From NCBI GenBank assembly GCA_051439365.1, contig JBFRWC010000326.1, forward strand, positions 1 to 16,970: a stretch of 16,970 nt of DNA. Direction: 5' to 3'. Both the position numbers and the translations under genes were made by a program. Below are positions 1-8,480 of the stretch, piece by piece. The notes below the pieces were generated by a model. It saw nothing but the letters and a program-made list of their open reading frames with translations, was not told the origin of the DNA and searched no databases. The number at the start of each line of letters is the position of its first letter. Within the stretch, counting starts at the first letter, position 1. Source of the stretch: JAAHGY01 sp051439365 (GTDB lineage Bacteria > Cyanobacteriota > Cyanobacteriia > CAKZMO01).

Positions 1-1755
1 GGTGACGGTCACTGGAGCCGTTGGCACTGTATTCAACACAATGTCATATTGATCCATCCGACCCCCCTCCGAGACAAACGTAGTTCCATCAGTTTCCACA
101 ATAGAAACCCCTGGATCAATAATGTCAATCGTTAGCGGAGTCATTAATCCAATGTCGTTGTAGTCTGAATCTCCGCTCTCTCCACTCTCTCCAGGACTGC
201 TAACAAAGTGATTAATCGCTGCCTCATGCGTTCCTTCGCCAAAGTCACTATCGGTTGAGGCCAACACGGTTACGACCCGCTCGAACGTAAAATCCTCAGC
301 ACTGGGGTCAAAAACTAGAGTGACCTGATTCGCTGGCCCCTCACCAATATCTACGTCCGTATCATCATCGGCGGTAATTGTGACGTTGACCGATGCAGTG
401 GGTCTAGTTTGTAGCACCACCTTATAGTAGGCGACTGAACTCCCCTCAGCGATCGGGTCCGTGCTAATGGGGATGAGTTGCACACCTGGATCAAGAATGT
501 TGGCGGTCACCTCCGGAACCATGATACTGGCGTAGGTTGAGTCGGCTGTGGCAACGCTGTGAGTGATGGTTGCTGTCGGACTGGTCGCATCCTCTGTGGC
601 AGAAAGGTTCACCTCTTGGGTAAAGGTGGAGTCAGTTGGATTAAAAATAAAGTCTTTGGAATTACCGGCCCCATTGCCTACATCAATGCCGGTGGGCGGA
701 GTCACGGTCACAGTGACGGTCTCGGTGGGGACAGTGGTTAGACTAATCTCATAGGTATCTTGGATGCCACCGCCCTGGGAAATCGTGGTATCGCTGCCCG
801 ACTCAGTAATCGTAATGTCAGCGGGGGGAATGAAGGTTTCTGGTGTCACGGTGGTGACACTGGTCGTGCCCACATTATTGGGATTGCTGATATTGATGAT
901 GAGGTTATTCGGATTAGTGCTGGAGTCGTAGCGGGCATCATTGCTAAGGGCGGTGTGAGTCATGAGGCGATCGCCATCGTTCCCAGAATCCCCATCATCC
1001 ACCGCTGTCACCGTCACCTCTTGGGGCGTATTGTAGTTAGTCGAAGTAAAGGTGAGTAAGAGCGGTTGACCAGCCCCATTGCCCACATCGGTTTGAGCAT
1101 CGGGTGTAATCGTGACAACCACTGTGTCCGTAGGGGCCACACTCAACACCACGTCATAAGTATCCGTTGAGGTTCCCCCTTCCCCAATCACCGTATCGCC
1201 GTCAGACTCAAGCAGATAAATGGTGGGGACGGGAAATGGAGTCGGGGCTATAGCATTGTTGTCTTGATCTTCTAAGGCATTAGGGCCAGGAATGATCCAA
1301 TCTGCCTCAGTAAAGGTACCTGGACTCGTTGGCAGCGTCATTGTGCTGCGGTAGGCCCAGCTATCAGCATACTCCCAAGCATCGATATTGGCTGCTCCCG
1401 GCACTCCATAGATATCAATCAAGGTGCCAGTGGCAGCACTACCGTCATACAACATCACCGCATCATCCCCATTGATGCCTGCCAGGAAATCATCAGTGAA
1501 ATCTGGTCTGAAACCAAAGAAGAAGCTAAAACCATCTGGTTCAGAGGCGACATAGATTTTTTGGCCGACCGTCGCAGTGCCTGAAGGCGAAAAGGCCGAC
1601 TCTGTATTCGGGGTTCCGTCAAGGTTGGCTAGGGCCAAGGAGTAATTACTTAGATCTAGACTTTCCCCTTCGTTGCCAATGACCGTGAGTTCGATCGCCT
1701 TGGGGGTCCCCCCCAAATCGCCGTCAATGATGCCTGTGATGATTAAATTAGCCAT
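1..1755 (-). CDS. Partial secreted-type protein: lamin-tail-like domain plus Calx-beta-like repeats
   Basis: Reading the minus strand from ATG at 1755-1753 gives 585 uninterrupted codons to position 1, so the gene continues beyond the left edge and its C-terminus is missing. A GAGGG ribosome site (1764-1760), four bases before the ATG, supports the start. Residues 1-160 resemble the lamin-tail-like domain of secreted bacterial nucleases and phosphatases: an opening LIITGIIDG, then KAIEL, IYVASE, INGDDAV, WEYADSWAYR and a closing W-x-x-x-GPNAL. From about residue 179 there are Calx-beta-like units starting near 179, 314, 425 and 550. Each has an EGG or similar turn, D-x-Y-x-[IV]-x-L, a V-T-[VI]-T strand and often a closing N-I-x-D-P-G. 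No Sec signal is visible. Many such proteins are exported by type I secretion through a C-terminal signal, which would lie outside the window. Adhesion, matrix or Ca-binding roles are possible. The enzymatic domain, if any, cannot be seen. Confidence 0.88.
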   Translation of the reverse strand, partial: MANLIITGIIDGDLGGTPKAIELTVIGNEGESLDLSNYSLALANLDGTPNTESAFSPSGTATVGQKIYVASEPDGFSFFFGFRPDFTDDFLAGINGDDAVMLYDGSAATGTLIDIYGVPGAANIDAWEYADSWAYRSTMTLPTSPGTFTEADWIIPGPNALEDQDNNAIAPTPFPVPTIYLLESDGDTVIGEGGTSTDTYDVVLSVAPTDTVVVTITPDAQTDVGNGAGQPLLLTFTSTNYNTPQEVTVTAVDDGDSGNDGDRLMTHTALSNDARYDSSTNPNNLIINISNPNNVGTTSVTTVTPETFIPPADITITESGSDTTISQGGGIQDTYEISLTTVPTETVTVTVTPPTGIDVGNGAGNSKDFIFNPTDSTFTQEVNLSATEDATSPTATITHSVATADSTYASIMVPEVTANILDPGVQLIPISTDPIAEGSSVAYYKVVLQTRPTASVNVTITADDDTDVDIGEGPANQVTLVFDPSAEDFTFERVVTVLASTDSDFGEGTHEAAINHFVSSPGESGESGDSDYNDIGLMTPLTIDIIDPGVSIVETDGTTFVSEGGRMDQYDIVLNTVPTAPVTVT

Positions 1756-1759
1756 GCTA

Positions 1760-1764
1760 CCCTC
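1760..1764 (-). promoter_or_regulatory. Ribosome binding site of the Calx-beta-like gene
   Basis: GAGGG on the minus strand, four bases before the ATG at 1755. It fixes the start of a gene whose end lies outside the window. Confidence 0.6.
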
Positions 1765-2401
1765 AGTGTGTTGTTATGTACGGTTCGGTTGATAAGTGTG
1801 TTTGTATGATGTTTCTACGTGATTGGCGATCGCTTTCCCTTCGCCGGTTTCAGCTTGCCCCAGCCTTTCAAACAATCGTTGAGCCTCCTGGCCCCACAAG
1901 CAAGGACATGACGCAACTGTAATTTTGCCCGATCATGCCGAATTCTCCCAATTACCCAGATTAAAAAATTCAGGTTTTGTTTCCGCTCCAGTTCCTTCAG
2001 CTAAGAAAGACCAAAAGCGCGATCGCCCTCTCAAGTTTGGCCTCGCCAGTATACGGGCTACTGATCTCACCTTGCTAGTGTTCAATTTTACAATACTTTG
2101 CTAAGATATATCGGTAATTACTTAAGTGGTATAGAGAGGAACCTTTTGAAGGCGATCGCGTCCACTACAACACTACCCCTCCATCCGGAGGATTTACGCA
2201 AAATTTTAGTAAACAAATGACTAAGCTTAAAACAAGTTCAGTAAAAACTCAGTAGAATAAGTTATGATTTTCACGGGTGCTTTTTTGCTTAGACTGTGTT
2301 AAGGCATTTGATCTTTGGCATTGTTGTATTGCTACCTCCGTTCATTTGGACCAGAACAAGCGGGATAGACGGGCACTACAGCCAAGGAAGACATTCAAGC
2401 A
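1765..2401. other. Divergent spacer, first part, no gene seen
   Basis: This stretch lies between the divergently transcribed Calx-beta-like gene and the hpsA leader. It has three HIP1 octamers (1826, 2019, 2152) and stop codons throughout; I found no convincing reading frame, tRNA or repeat. It should hold the promoters of both neighbours, but no clear -35/-10 pair stands out. A TATGAT near 2262 has no good -35 partner. Confidence 0.6.
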
Positions 2402-2448
2402 CACTGTTAGTAGCTATTGCTAGCAGCCATGACTACTAACCACCAGTG
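2402..2448 (+). promoter_or_regulatory. Stem-loop 1 upstream of hpsA
   Basis: GTTAGTAG (2406-2413) pairs perfectly with CTACTAAC (2433-2440) across a 19-base loop. The stem is extended by CACT (2402-2405) with AGTG (2445-2448) over a 4-base bulge. It has no U-tract, so it does not look like a terminator. It is a DNA inverted repeat or, if transcribed, part of the hpsA leader. Confidence 0.45.
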
Positions 2449-2508
2449 AAATAGGGTATAGCCTTGAATGTAGTAATTAACACATCGTTTGTGCGATATA
2501 CTGATTTT

Positions 2509-2543
2509 CAGTGGCCTATCCGTAGAAGTACGAGGCATCACTG
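2509..2543 (+). promoter_or_regulatory. Stem-loop 2 upstream of hpsA
   Basis: CAGTG (2509-2513) pairs with CACTG (2539-2543) and GCC (2514-2516) with GGC (2534-2536), leaving an AT bulge. An apical CGTA-GAAG-TACG hairpin (2521-2532) sits inside. It is one of several tandem hairpins before the hpsA start. Confidence 0.4.
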
Positions 2544-2548
2544 GAGCT

Positions 2549-2574
2549 ACTACGGAACGACTCGTTTTCGTAGT
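2549..2574 (+). promoter_or_regulatory. Stem-loop 3 upstream of hpsA
   Basis: Eleven pairs, including one G-U wobble and one bulged T (2565), enclose a 3-base ACT loop: 2549-2559 with 2563-2574. A further small GAGG/CCTC hairpin (2607-2619) follows directly before the ATG and would cover the only purine-rich ribosome-site-like sequence there. Confidence 0.4.
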
Positions 2575-2628
2575 CTTAGGCGGGTTAAATTTTTGAAGCA
2601 TTTATAGAGGCAAACCCTCGATCTAGCC

Positions 2629-5600
2629 ATGTCAACTCATCGAAACAATCAAGCGGTGCCAAAGCTACCACAGCGGATCTTACTATCTACCTTTCACTTC
2701 TGCCGTCGGGGGGTGAGTACATTGATTGCCCGTCTTCTCCAGGGCTTATTTTGGCTTGGGATGCAGCGTCGTCAATCAGCGGCGACCCCACAAGGATTTG
2801 TGCTCCCTACCTCCATCTTGTTGCTGCTTGTAGTTTCTCTGACTGTTGGCTCTATTGGTTTACGGACCCTATCTAGAACCCAGCAAACCATAGGACAGCG
2901 AGAACAACAGATTATCTATAATGCCGCTACCCCTGCTATTGACCGGGCCAGGGCTAAACTGGAGTATCTATTTACCCAAGACCCACGCCTCCCTAATGGT
3001 GTTCCGGGAGAAGATGACTTACTAGCGATGATGCTGAATGATGGACAGCCGCACAACGGTGTTACCTATCAGGCGTACAATCCATCGAACAACGATGGAG
3101 ATGCAGTAGATCCCTACACCTTTCCGGATGAGGACGGGAATCGGTTCGATCTGGATGGTGACGATATTGACGACAACGCTTGGTACTTTGATGTAGATTT
3201 GCCTGACGGCAGTGGTGTTGGCAAGACTGCACGGGTGATCTATTCCATTATTTTTGCTACCCCATCCACTGATGAATCCACTAATGAGCCAGAATTATCA
3301 CTAAATGACACCCGGGTTGGTGGAGTCGAGGCGCGGTCAGCTCAGCTCATGGTGCGGAACGGGCCATTGAGTTTAGCCAACCTTGGTGCCACCTGTCTGA
3401 CTCAACAAGTTGATCCAGAAGGGGGTTGGTTTGGCATCACAGATACGTCTGAATTACGTAAAAACTTTCAGGTGAGTGCCGTTGTGATCCCTGGAACCGG
3501 TGAAGGTGACGATTTTGTCCCAGATGAGGCAGGGACTATTGCCACATTGGAGTTGCAACAGGATCGAAAGGTTGATAAGGGCAATAAGTGGGGAGCTTGG
3601 TTCCAGAATGATTTAGAGATCTTTCCAGGGGAAGCCTTCCCTTGGAATGGGGCCATCTACACCAACGGCAACCTAGTGGTTGGCAAAAGTGAATTCAAAG
3701 CTTATCTGATTAGTTCAACGGCTTCCTGTCTTAATACCAGTAAAGAAGATTCTGAAATCGTTGTCGGCAAAGAGGGTGAGGTCGTCGTTGGGCGCTTTGA
3801 TAGTGAAAATCCACGGTTTTATAAAGCTAGAATTGACATCTTTCAAGAGGGCAATGTTGAGGAAGATAAGCTCTTAAGACAGGCCAACGATTCAGTCACC
3901 CGCGATGGTGATTTATCGGAGGAGTTGGGGGAGTCGTTGGGCGTTGATCCGGCCAAGTTAATGATCGAGAGTAAACTGGTCCACCGGAATGAAGCAACCG
4001 CTGACACGTTGGGTGTGGCAACGTGGGCACCAGGAGATAACATTGACCAACGAATCAGACTGGAGGACGATAGCGACACATCTCAATTGGCACTAGATGA
4101 TGTTTACCGGGCGGATGACCGGGCAGGGCCAATGCCTAGTTATGTGATGCAGGATGACGCTAAAACGTTAACAGACTTGGGTAAGTCATTGGGGGAAAGC
4201 CTTAAAACAGGCTTAAGTGCAGAAGATGAAGAGGCATTGACCAAGTTAGGCGATCCTAACACCCCAGAAGATGTTGGAGCGGATGGGTATTGGGAACGGC
4301 GTGCTCGTAATCAAGGCATGCGCCTGATTGTGGGTCAGCGGCTGGAACTCGGGAATGCTATGGGTTGGGGTGGCCTAGACCCTACTGGAAATTTCAAGGC
4401 TCTGAATCAACAGAATCTCACAGGCAACCCAGGCAGATTTTACCTTGATGACTCCTATGATGATGCAGGAGAGGATGGCTACAAACCGGGTTTCTATGAT
4501 GATCCGTTGATGCCCTGGGACACTTGCCATCCAGACACTGACCCTAATGATGGCACGCCCAATCCAAGCACTAACAATGATGATCGCTGTCATGAGGCAC
4601 GGCAGCGGCGCTCATTGCGCGATAACCTCGCTGCCGTCCAAGCCACGGCCATCTATCATGCCAACTCGGCTGTCACCCCAAATGTGAGTGATGGGGATAC
4701 TCCTCTGGCCTGTCTAGCGACGACCGTTCATCCCGGCACTGCCGAAACCTTGAGGCGATCGGCCACCTTTGAGGATTTGACCGCAGAAGCCATGTTGACT
4801 ACCTCTGCTATGACCAATACCCTGCTGCCGTTGCCAAATAAAGGCTATTCCTTAATTCTGAGCGACTTCTTTGCAGGGCGAGGCACCAATGGGTGGGAAT
4901 TCAATCCTCCGGCTGCGACAGTGAATGCAGATATGGAGCAAGCCTTGTGGAATTTAGCCCACTACGCAGGTGACCCGAACGGAGGAGCACCTTCATTCCC
5001 AGTCACTCAGGAGACTGGCGATGATGCAGTTGTCCACCCCTATCCTTATATGTCGATGTGGGGAGATTTCGCCATACTCCGGCGCATTCTGGAAGAAGAA
5101 GGCACTGCTCCTACTAGCCCAGCGGATAAGACGACTTTGCACACTGCAGAGTGCCTGCTGGGGATGTTGGCCTACAACGTTGACTATTTGGCTAAATTCG
5201 ACATTAATGAGGTTGATACAGCTGCAAATGGCATTAGCGTGAATACGCTTAGGGCTGCTTTAGACACAATTGATGCTGTCCTTAATTCAGCAGCGGGTAC
5301 AGCCGTCAACTATGGCGGCGTTGCCCTCTCCGGCGACGTTATCACAGCGATTGAAAGGACCGTTGAATTGGTGACCGCCAATCCCGCAAACGCTTACAAT
5401 AGGGGGCGACCGCCCAGTCTGTACATCGCGGCTTTAGAAAACTGGATTAATGAAGATTGGCAACCATTTGCTAATGAGCTTCAGGCGCGACAGGTGTTGG
5501 CTCTTGCTCGGTTGTATATGCAGAAGAAGCAGGTAGAGCGCGATCGCCTGCATGGGTTTGAAGCAACAACGACAGGTGTCACCTGTCATCCCGATCTCAC

Positions 5601-7467
5601 TCGATTATGTACGGACCAACCCAAGTATCCTATCCTTTACTCTCTCTTCCCTGGAGATTTAAATAACAATGGTGGGATTGATGGAACTGACCAGCATGGA
5701 GAACGAAGAGGCACCAATGCTGACCGGACCCCGGCTTCAGAGTTCAATACCCGTGGCTTTGATCCAGAAAACAATCCTCCTTTTTCCGCCAAACCCGGAA
5801 CGACCGACTTAACTGACGCAACCTTCAACGGCAATGACGGTGATTTGTACCAAGGAGTCGAGGTGGCTAACGTCGCTATTAGACCCCGTGCCCTGGATGA
5901 GTGGGTCTTGCCCTACGATGATAGTTTCCCCCGTAACGTTGGCACCGGGATAGCAGTCTCCCAAGAAACACCCCACATTGTCTGTGTGGGTAAACCTTGT
6001 AAAGATGGGACCGATGTCACCAGGGGGATGACTATTGAAGTGGGCCTCAAAGATGCTGCACTTTTCGATGGTCGCCAACTGCTCAATACCCGTGTCTTGG
6101 ATTTAGATCTAAAGTTGCTGCGCACCAACAAAGTAGAGGGCACCCAGGACTACTGGCTCCCCCTCAGCGGCATCATCTACGGCTTCAGAGAAGATACCAT
6201 CCGGGAAGACATGATTGTGCGGCCCCCAACCGTCGCCGATGAAACCTGTGAAACTGCGGCTGACCTTGCAACAGACGACTGTTTGATGAAAGCTGCTGAA
6301 CTTCCTGGCGGTAATATCGATCGTGATGCCTTGACCTCTACCGATCCGGCCATTTCCAATGAGCAAAATATTACTCCCAAACCGGTTGACTACACCCCCG
6401 ATCCAGACCGTCGTGCCCATGGATTTAGACTCCGTAACGGTGAAACGGTCAAACGTGCTGGAGACAATGGTAAAGGGCTATCATTTATCTCGGATGCTCC
6501 GGTTTATATCCTGGGTGACTTCAACTGGCACCGAGAACGAGATTTGAATATCCAGCGTCCTGACCAGCAGCTTCAAGAATTTACCCTGAAGCTGGCATAT
6601 GGTGCTGATGACTTTTACAGCAACTTCTACGATCGCGAAGAAGTCGATCCTCGCTTTGCCTCTAGCACAGAAGACGATTGGCGACCTGTAGAAATTATCT
6701 CTGATGCCGTTAGCATTCTCTCAGGCAACTTCTGTGATGGTTCGGTCTGGGATGTCTTCGATTGGAGAGACGATAGAAGCCTAGACGATGCCAACTACGG
6801 CTGTCAGCAAGAAGAACAGACCTCCTATTTGAACTGGCCTTTGCCTAGTAGAGATGAAGATTGGGTCCGAGAAAATCCCTTTGACTCGCAATCCCCTGTC
6901 ATTTTTACGAGAAATGGAAATCCTCTGATCAAAGATGGAACAACCGAGTACAAAGACTACGACAAAGGATATTTGGCGCTTGGATTTCGCCGTGATAGCG
7001 ACAACTTAGGGACACTCATCCCCGCAGAAGACACGACCGTTAACGCCAGTTTGATTAGTCGCATTGTGCCATCTCGGCAGTACCAATCCTATGGTGGCTT
7101 CCATAACTTCCCTCGGTTGTTGGAAAACTGGAACGTCAATAATGATGCCACCTTAACGATCTCCGGTGCTTTTTTCCAGCTAGATTTTAGTCGGTCTGCG
7201 ACCGCCCCCTATGACCAAGTACAGTGGGAGCCAGCCGTCGCTGTCGCGGCTGAATCCAGAGATATTGCTGTGCATCGCTACTACACTCCCGCAATTCGAC
7301 GCTGGGGGTATGATGTTGCCTTGCGTTATGCTCCAGCCGCTCCCATTTCCAGCCGTTTTGTGACCGTGAATGCTGCCCGCGACGAGTTTTACAGCGAGCC
7401 ACCTGCTGAAGATCCGTACATTGTTCGATTATGTGAATCTGCATTGCCAAATTGCCCTATCGGGTGA
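2629..7467 (+). CDS. hpsA: Hormogonium polysaccharide secretion pseudopilin HpsA
   Basis: A 1612-residue protein with a prepilin-type N-terminus and a very large exported part. The leader has many Arg/Lys and ends at PQG56|F57VLP, followed by a hydrophobic helix to about residue 80. The segment IYNAATPAIDRARAKLEYL (about 94-113) is a family signature as I remember it. Position +5 after cleavage is Thr, not the usual Glu. The C-terminal family blocks are also present: GFRLRNGETV and FISDAPVYILGDFN (about 1264-1300), FPRLLENW (about 1494), RRWGYDVALRYAPAAP (about 1557) and a closing EDPYI. Acidic, probably Ca-binding stretches occur at 167-182 (D-x-D-G-N) and 1010-1021 (a 12-residue EF-hand loop). 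HPS pseudopilins are needed for slime export and gliding in Nostoc punctiforme. The ATG at 2629 gives a 56-residue leader; ATG 2761 would give a 12-residue leader. I prefer 2629 because homologues, as I recall, also have long leaders. No good ribosome site is seen at either. Confidence 0.9.
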   Translation: MSTHRNNQAVPKLPQRILLSTFHFCRRGVSTLIARLLQGLFWLGMQRRQSAATPQGFVLPTSILLLLVVSLTVGSIGLRTLSRTQQTIGQREQQIIYNAATPAIDRARAKLEYLFTQDPRLPNGVPGEDDLLAMMLNDGQPHNGVTYQAYNPSNNDGDAVDPYTFPDEDGNRFDLDGDDIDDNAWYFDVDLPDGSGVGKTARVIYSIIFATPSTDESTNEPELSLNDTRVGGVEARSAQLMVRNGPLSLANLGATCLTQQVDPEGGWFGITDTSELRKNFQVSAVVIPGTGEGDDFVPDEAGTIATLELQQDRKVDKGNKWGAWFQNDLEIFPGEAFPWNGAIYTNGNLVVGKSEFKAYLISSTASCLNTSKEDSEIVVGKEGEVVVGRFDSENPRFYKARIDIFQEGNVEEDKLLRQANDSVTRDGDLSEELGESLGVDPAKLMIESKLVHRNEATADTLGVATWAPGDNIDQRIRLEDDSDTSQLALDDVYRADDRAGPMPSYVMQDDAKTLTDLGKSLGESLKTGLSAEDEEALTKLGDPNTPEDVGADGYWERRARNQGMRLIVGQRLELGNAMGWGGLDPTGNFKALNQQNLTGNPGRFYLDDSYDDAGEDGYKPGFYDDPLMPWDTCHPDTDPNDGTPNPSTNNDDRCHEARQRRSLRDNLAAVQATAIYHANSAVTPNVSDGDTPLACLATTVHPGTAETLRRSATFEDLTAEAMLTTSAMTNTLLPLPNKGYSLILSDFFAGRGTNGWEFNPPAATVNADMEQALWNLAHYAGDPNGGAPSFPVTQETGDDAVVHPYPYMSMWGDFAILRRILEEEGTAPTSPADKTTLHTAECLLGMLAYNVDYLAKFDINEVDTAANGISVNTLRAALDTIDAVLNSAAGTAVNYGGVALSGDVITAIERTVELVTANPANAYNRGRPPSLYIAALENWINEDWQPFANELQARQVLALARLYMQKKQVERDRLHGFEATTTGVTCHPDLTRLCTDQPKYPILYSLFPGDLNNNGGIDGTDQHGERRGTNADRTPASEFNTRGFDPENNPPFSAKPGTTDLTDATFNGNDGDLYQGVEVANVAIRPRALDEWVLPYDDSFPRNVGTGIAVSQETPHIVCVGKPCKDGTDVTRGMTIEVGLKDAALFDGRQLLNTRVLDLDLKLLRTNKVEGTQDYWLPLSGIIYGFREDTIREDMIVRPPTVADETCETAADLATDDCLMKAAELPGGNIDRDALTSTDPAISNEQNITPKPVDYTPDPDRRAHGFRLRNGETVKRAGDNGKGLSFISDAPVYILGDFNWHRERDLNIQRPDQQLQEFTLKLAYGADDFYSNFYDREEVDPRFASSTEDDWRPVEIISDAVSILSGNFCDGSVWDVFDWRDDRSLDDANYGCQQEEQTSYLNWPLPSRDEDWVRENPFDSQSPVIFTRNGNPLIKDGTTEYKDYDKGYLALGFRRDSDNLGTLIPAEDTTVNASLISRIVPSRQYQSYGGFHNFPRLLENWNVNNDATLTISGAFFQLDFSRSATAPYDQVQWEPAVAVAAESRDIAVHRYYTPAIRRWGYDVALRYAPAAPISSRFVTVNAARDEFYSEPPAEDPYIVRLCESALPNCPIG

Positions 7468-7496
7468 CTCTGATTGTTGAATTTCTGGCCGCATGT

Positions 7497-7528
7497 GGGA
7501 TGTGGCTTTCATCTGGAGTCCACATCCC
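7497..7528 (+). promoter_or_regulatory. Intercistronic inverted repeat between hpsA and hpsB
   Basis: GGGATGTGG (7497-7505) and CCACATCCC (7520-7528) are perfect 9-bp arms around a 14-base loop, about 30 bases after the hpsA stop. No T-run follows, so it is not a classic Rho-independent terminator. It could protect the hpsA mRNA 3' end or partly attenuate the downstream genes. Confidence 0.5.
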
Positions 7529-7586
7529 TAACAACATTTACCAAACCTTAACCGCTAACCTATATTCTCCATCCAGCCTAACCACC

Positions 7587-8399
7587 ATGAAATTACTTGA
7601 AAGACTTGAAAAACAACACTTACTCCGCCTACGGTTGTTACTCCACAGCACGACTCGTTCTCAGAATCTGGTTGGTTCCACATCCCCGTTGGAGCAGGGA
7701 TTAACGTTAATTGAGTCCCTTGTTGCAGTTGTCATGATTGGGGTGGCTATATCGGCGACTCTTCCCCCTCTGTTCGTTGCGACAGCGACTCGTGTGCAGA
7801 ATCGTAGAGTCGAGCAAGCAATGCAGTTAGCCCAAGGAGAAGTGGACCGAGTCCGGACCTTGGTGGAACAAACGCAAGAAACCAACGTAGATTTATTGCC
7901 TCAAAACGCTGCAACGTTGAATGACGGTGATCCGGCCCAGGACTATGAAGCCGCCATTAATGTTGCCACGGATCGGCTGATTTCTCCCAACCCTTCAACC
8001 CAATGCTACAAACCTTATATGGTGAAGGTAGACCCATTCAATCCGAATTCAGCCGAAGTTCCAGCTTTCCCCGCAGCGGATACCCTGATTCCCGTAGATA
8101 TTGATGGTCAAACAGACGACAACGGTGCTTGTGACGCCGAGTTTTTGATGCAGGTTTTTCGGGTCGATGCTCCCAATACTCAGCCAGGGACTTATTTTGA
8201 ACTTGGGGTGCGGGTCTACGCGATTAGTGCGGAGAACTATATGAACGACTTAGAGACTCAGGAGGCTTCCCTGAAGTTCACAACGGCGACTGGAGCGCAA
8301 AACATTCGCCCTCTGGCCACTTTATACACTAATGTCACCAAGGCCGATCGGCAAAATAATTCACTTTGCCCCTTCCACGACCTTGTTGGATGTCCTTAG
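7587..8399 (+). CDS. hpsB: Hormogonium polysaccharide secretion pseudopilin HpsB
   Basis: A prepilin-like protein of 270 residues from ATG 7587. The cleavage motif is EQG38|L39TLIE43, with Glu at +5, then the hydrophobic helix SLVAVVMIGVAISATLPPLF and an amphipathic helix, VEQAMQLAQGEVDRVRTLVE. The rest is a small globular domain with two or three Cys (around 8005 and 8128). The frame is open upstream to ATG 7452, which would overlap the hpsA end by 16 bases and give 315 residues. I chose 7587 because the upstream 45 residues look unlike a leader peptide and the spacer there holds a strong inverted repeat. There is no clear Shine-Dalgarno sequence, as is common in cyanobacteria. The place right after hpsA and before hpsC, in the same orientation, fits the hps order. 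It is probably a minor pseudopilin of the HPS pilus-like assembly; this role follows from the family. Confidence 0.85.
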   Translation: MKLLERLEKQHLLRLRLLLHSTTRSQNLVGSTSPLEQGLTLIESLVAVVMIGVAISATLPPLFVATATRVQNRRVEQAMQLAQGEVDRVRTLVEQTQETNVDLLPQNAATLNDGDPAQDYEAAINVATDRLISPNPSTQCYKPYMVKVDPFNPNSAEVPAFPAADTLIPVDIDGQTDDNGACDAEFLMQVFRVDAPNTQPGTYFELGVRVYAISAENYMNDLETQEASLKFTTATGAQNIRPLATLYTNVTKADRQNNSLCPFHDLVGCP

Positions 8400-8480
8400 C
8401 CAGATCATTGGTTTAGTTTTGATTCGTTTCGTCCAAATTTTTTACACCAAGAATTCCTTGTGTTGACTCAATCGCTAGCC

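Noticed and set aside
559..1059. Short plus-strand open frames in the left part
   Set aside because: They lie antisense to the 585-codon minus-strand repeat protein, which has coherent domains and a ribosome site.
2407..2601. Minus-strand frame of 64 residues before hpsA
   Set aside because: No ribosome site or known similarity, and it lies over the hairpins of the hpsA leader, whose inverted repeats can explain the open frame.
2100..2628. Known riboswitch classes in the hpsA leader
   Set aside because: I compared it by eye with c-di-GMP-I, cobalamin, glutamine and yybP-ykoY motifs and saw none of their conserved cores.
7452..7586. Upstream in-frame extension of hpsB overlapping hpsA
   Set aside because: The added 45 residues do not look like a prepilin leader and would place an inverted repeat inside the coding region; start 7587 is preferred, not proven.
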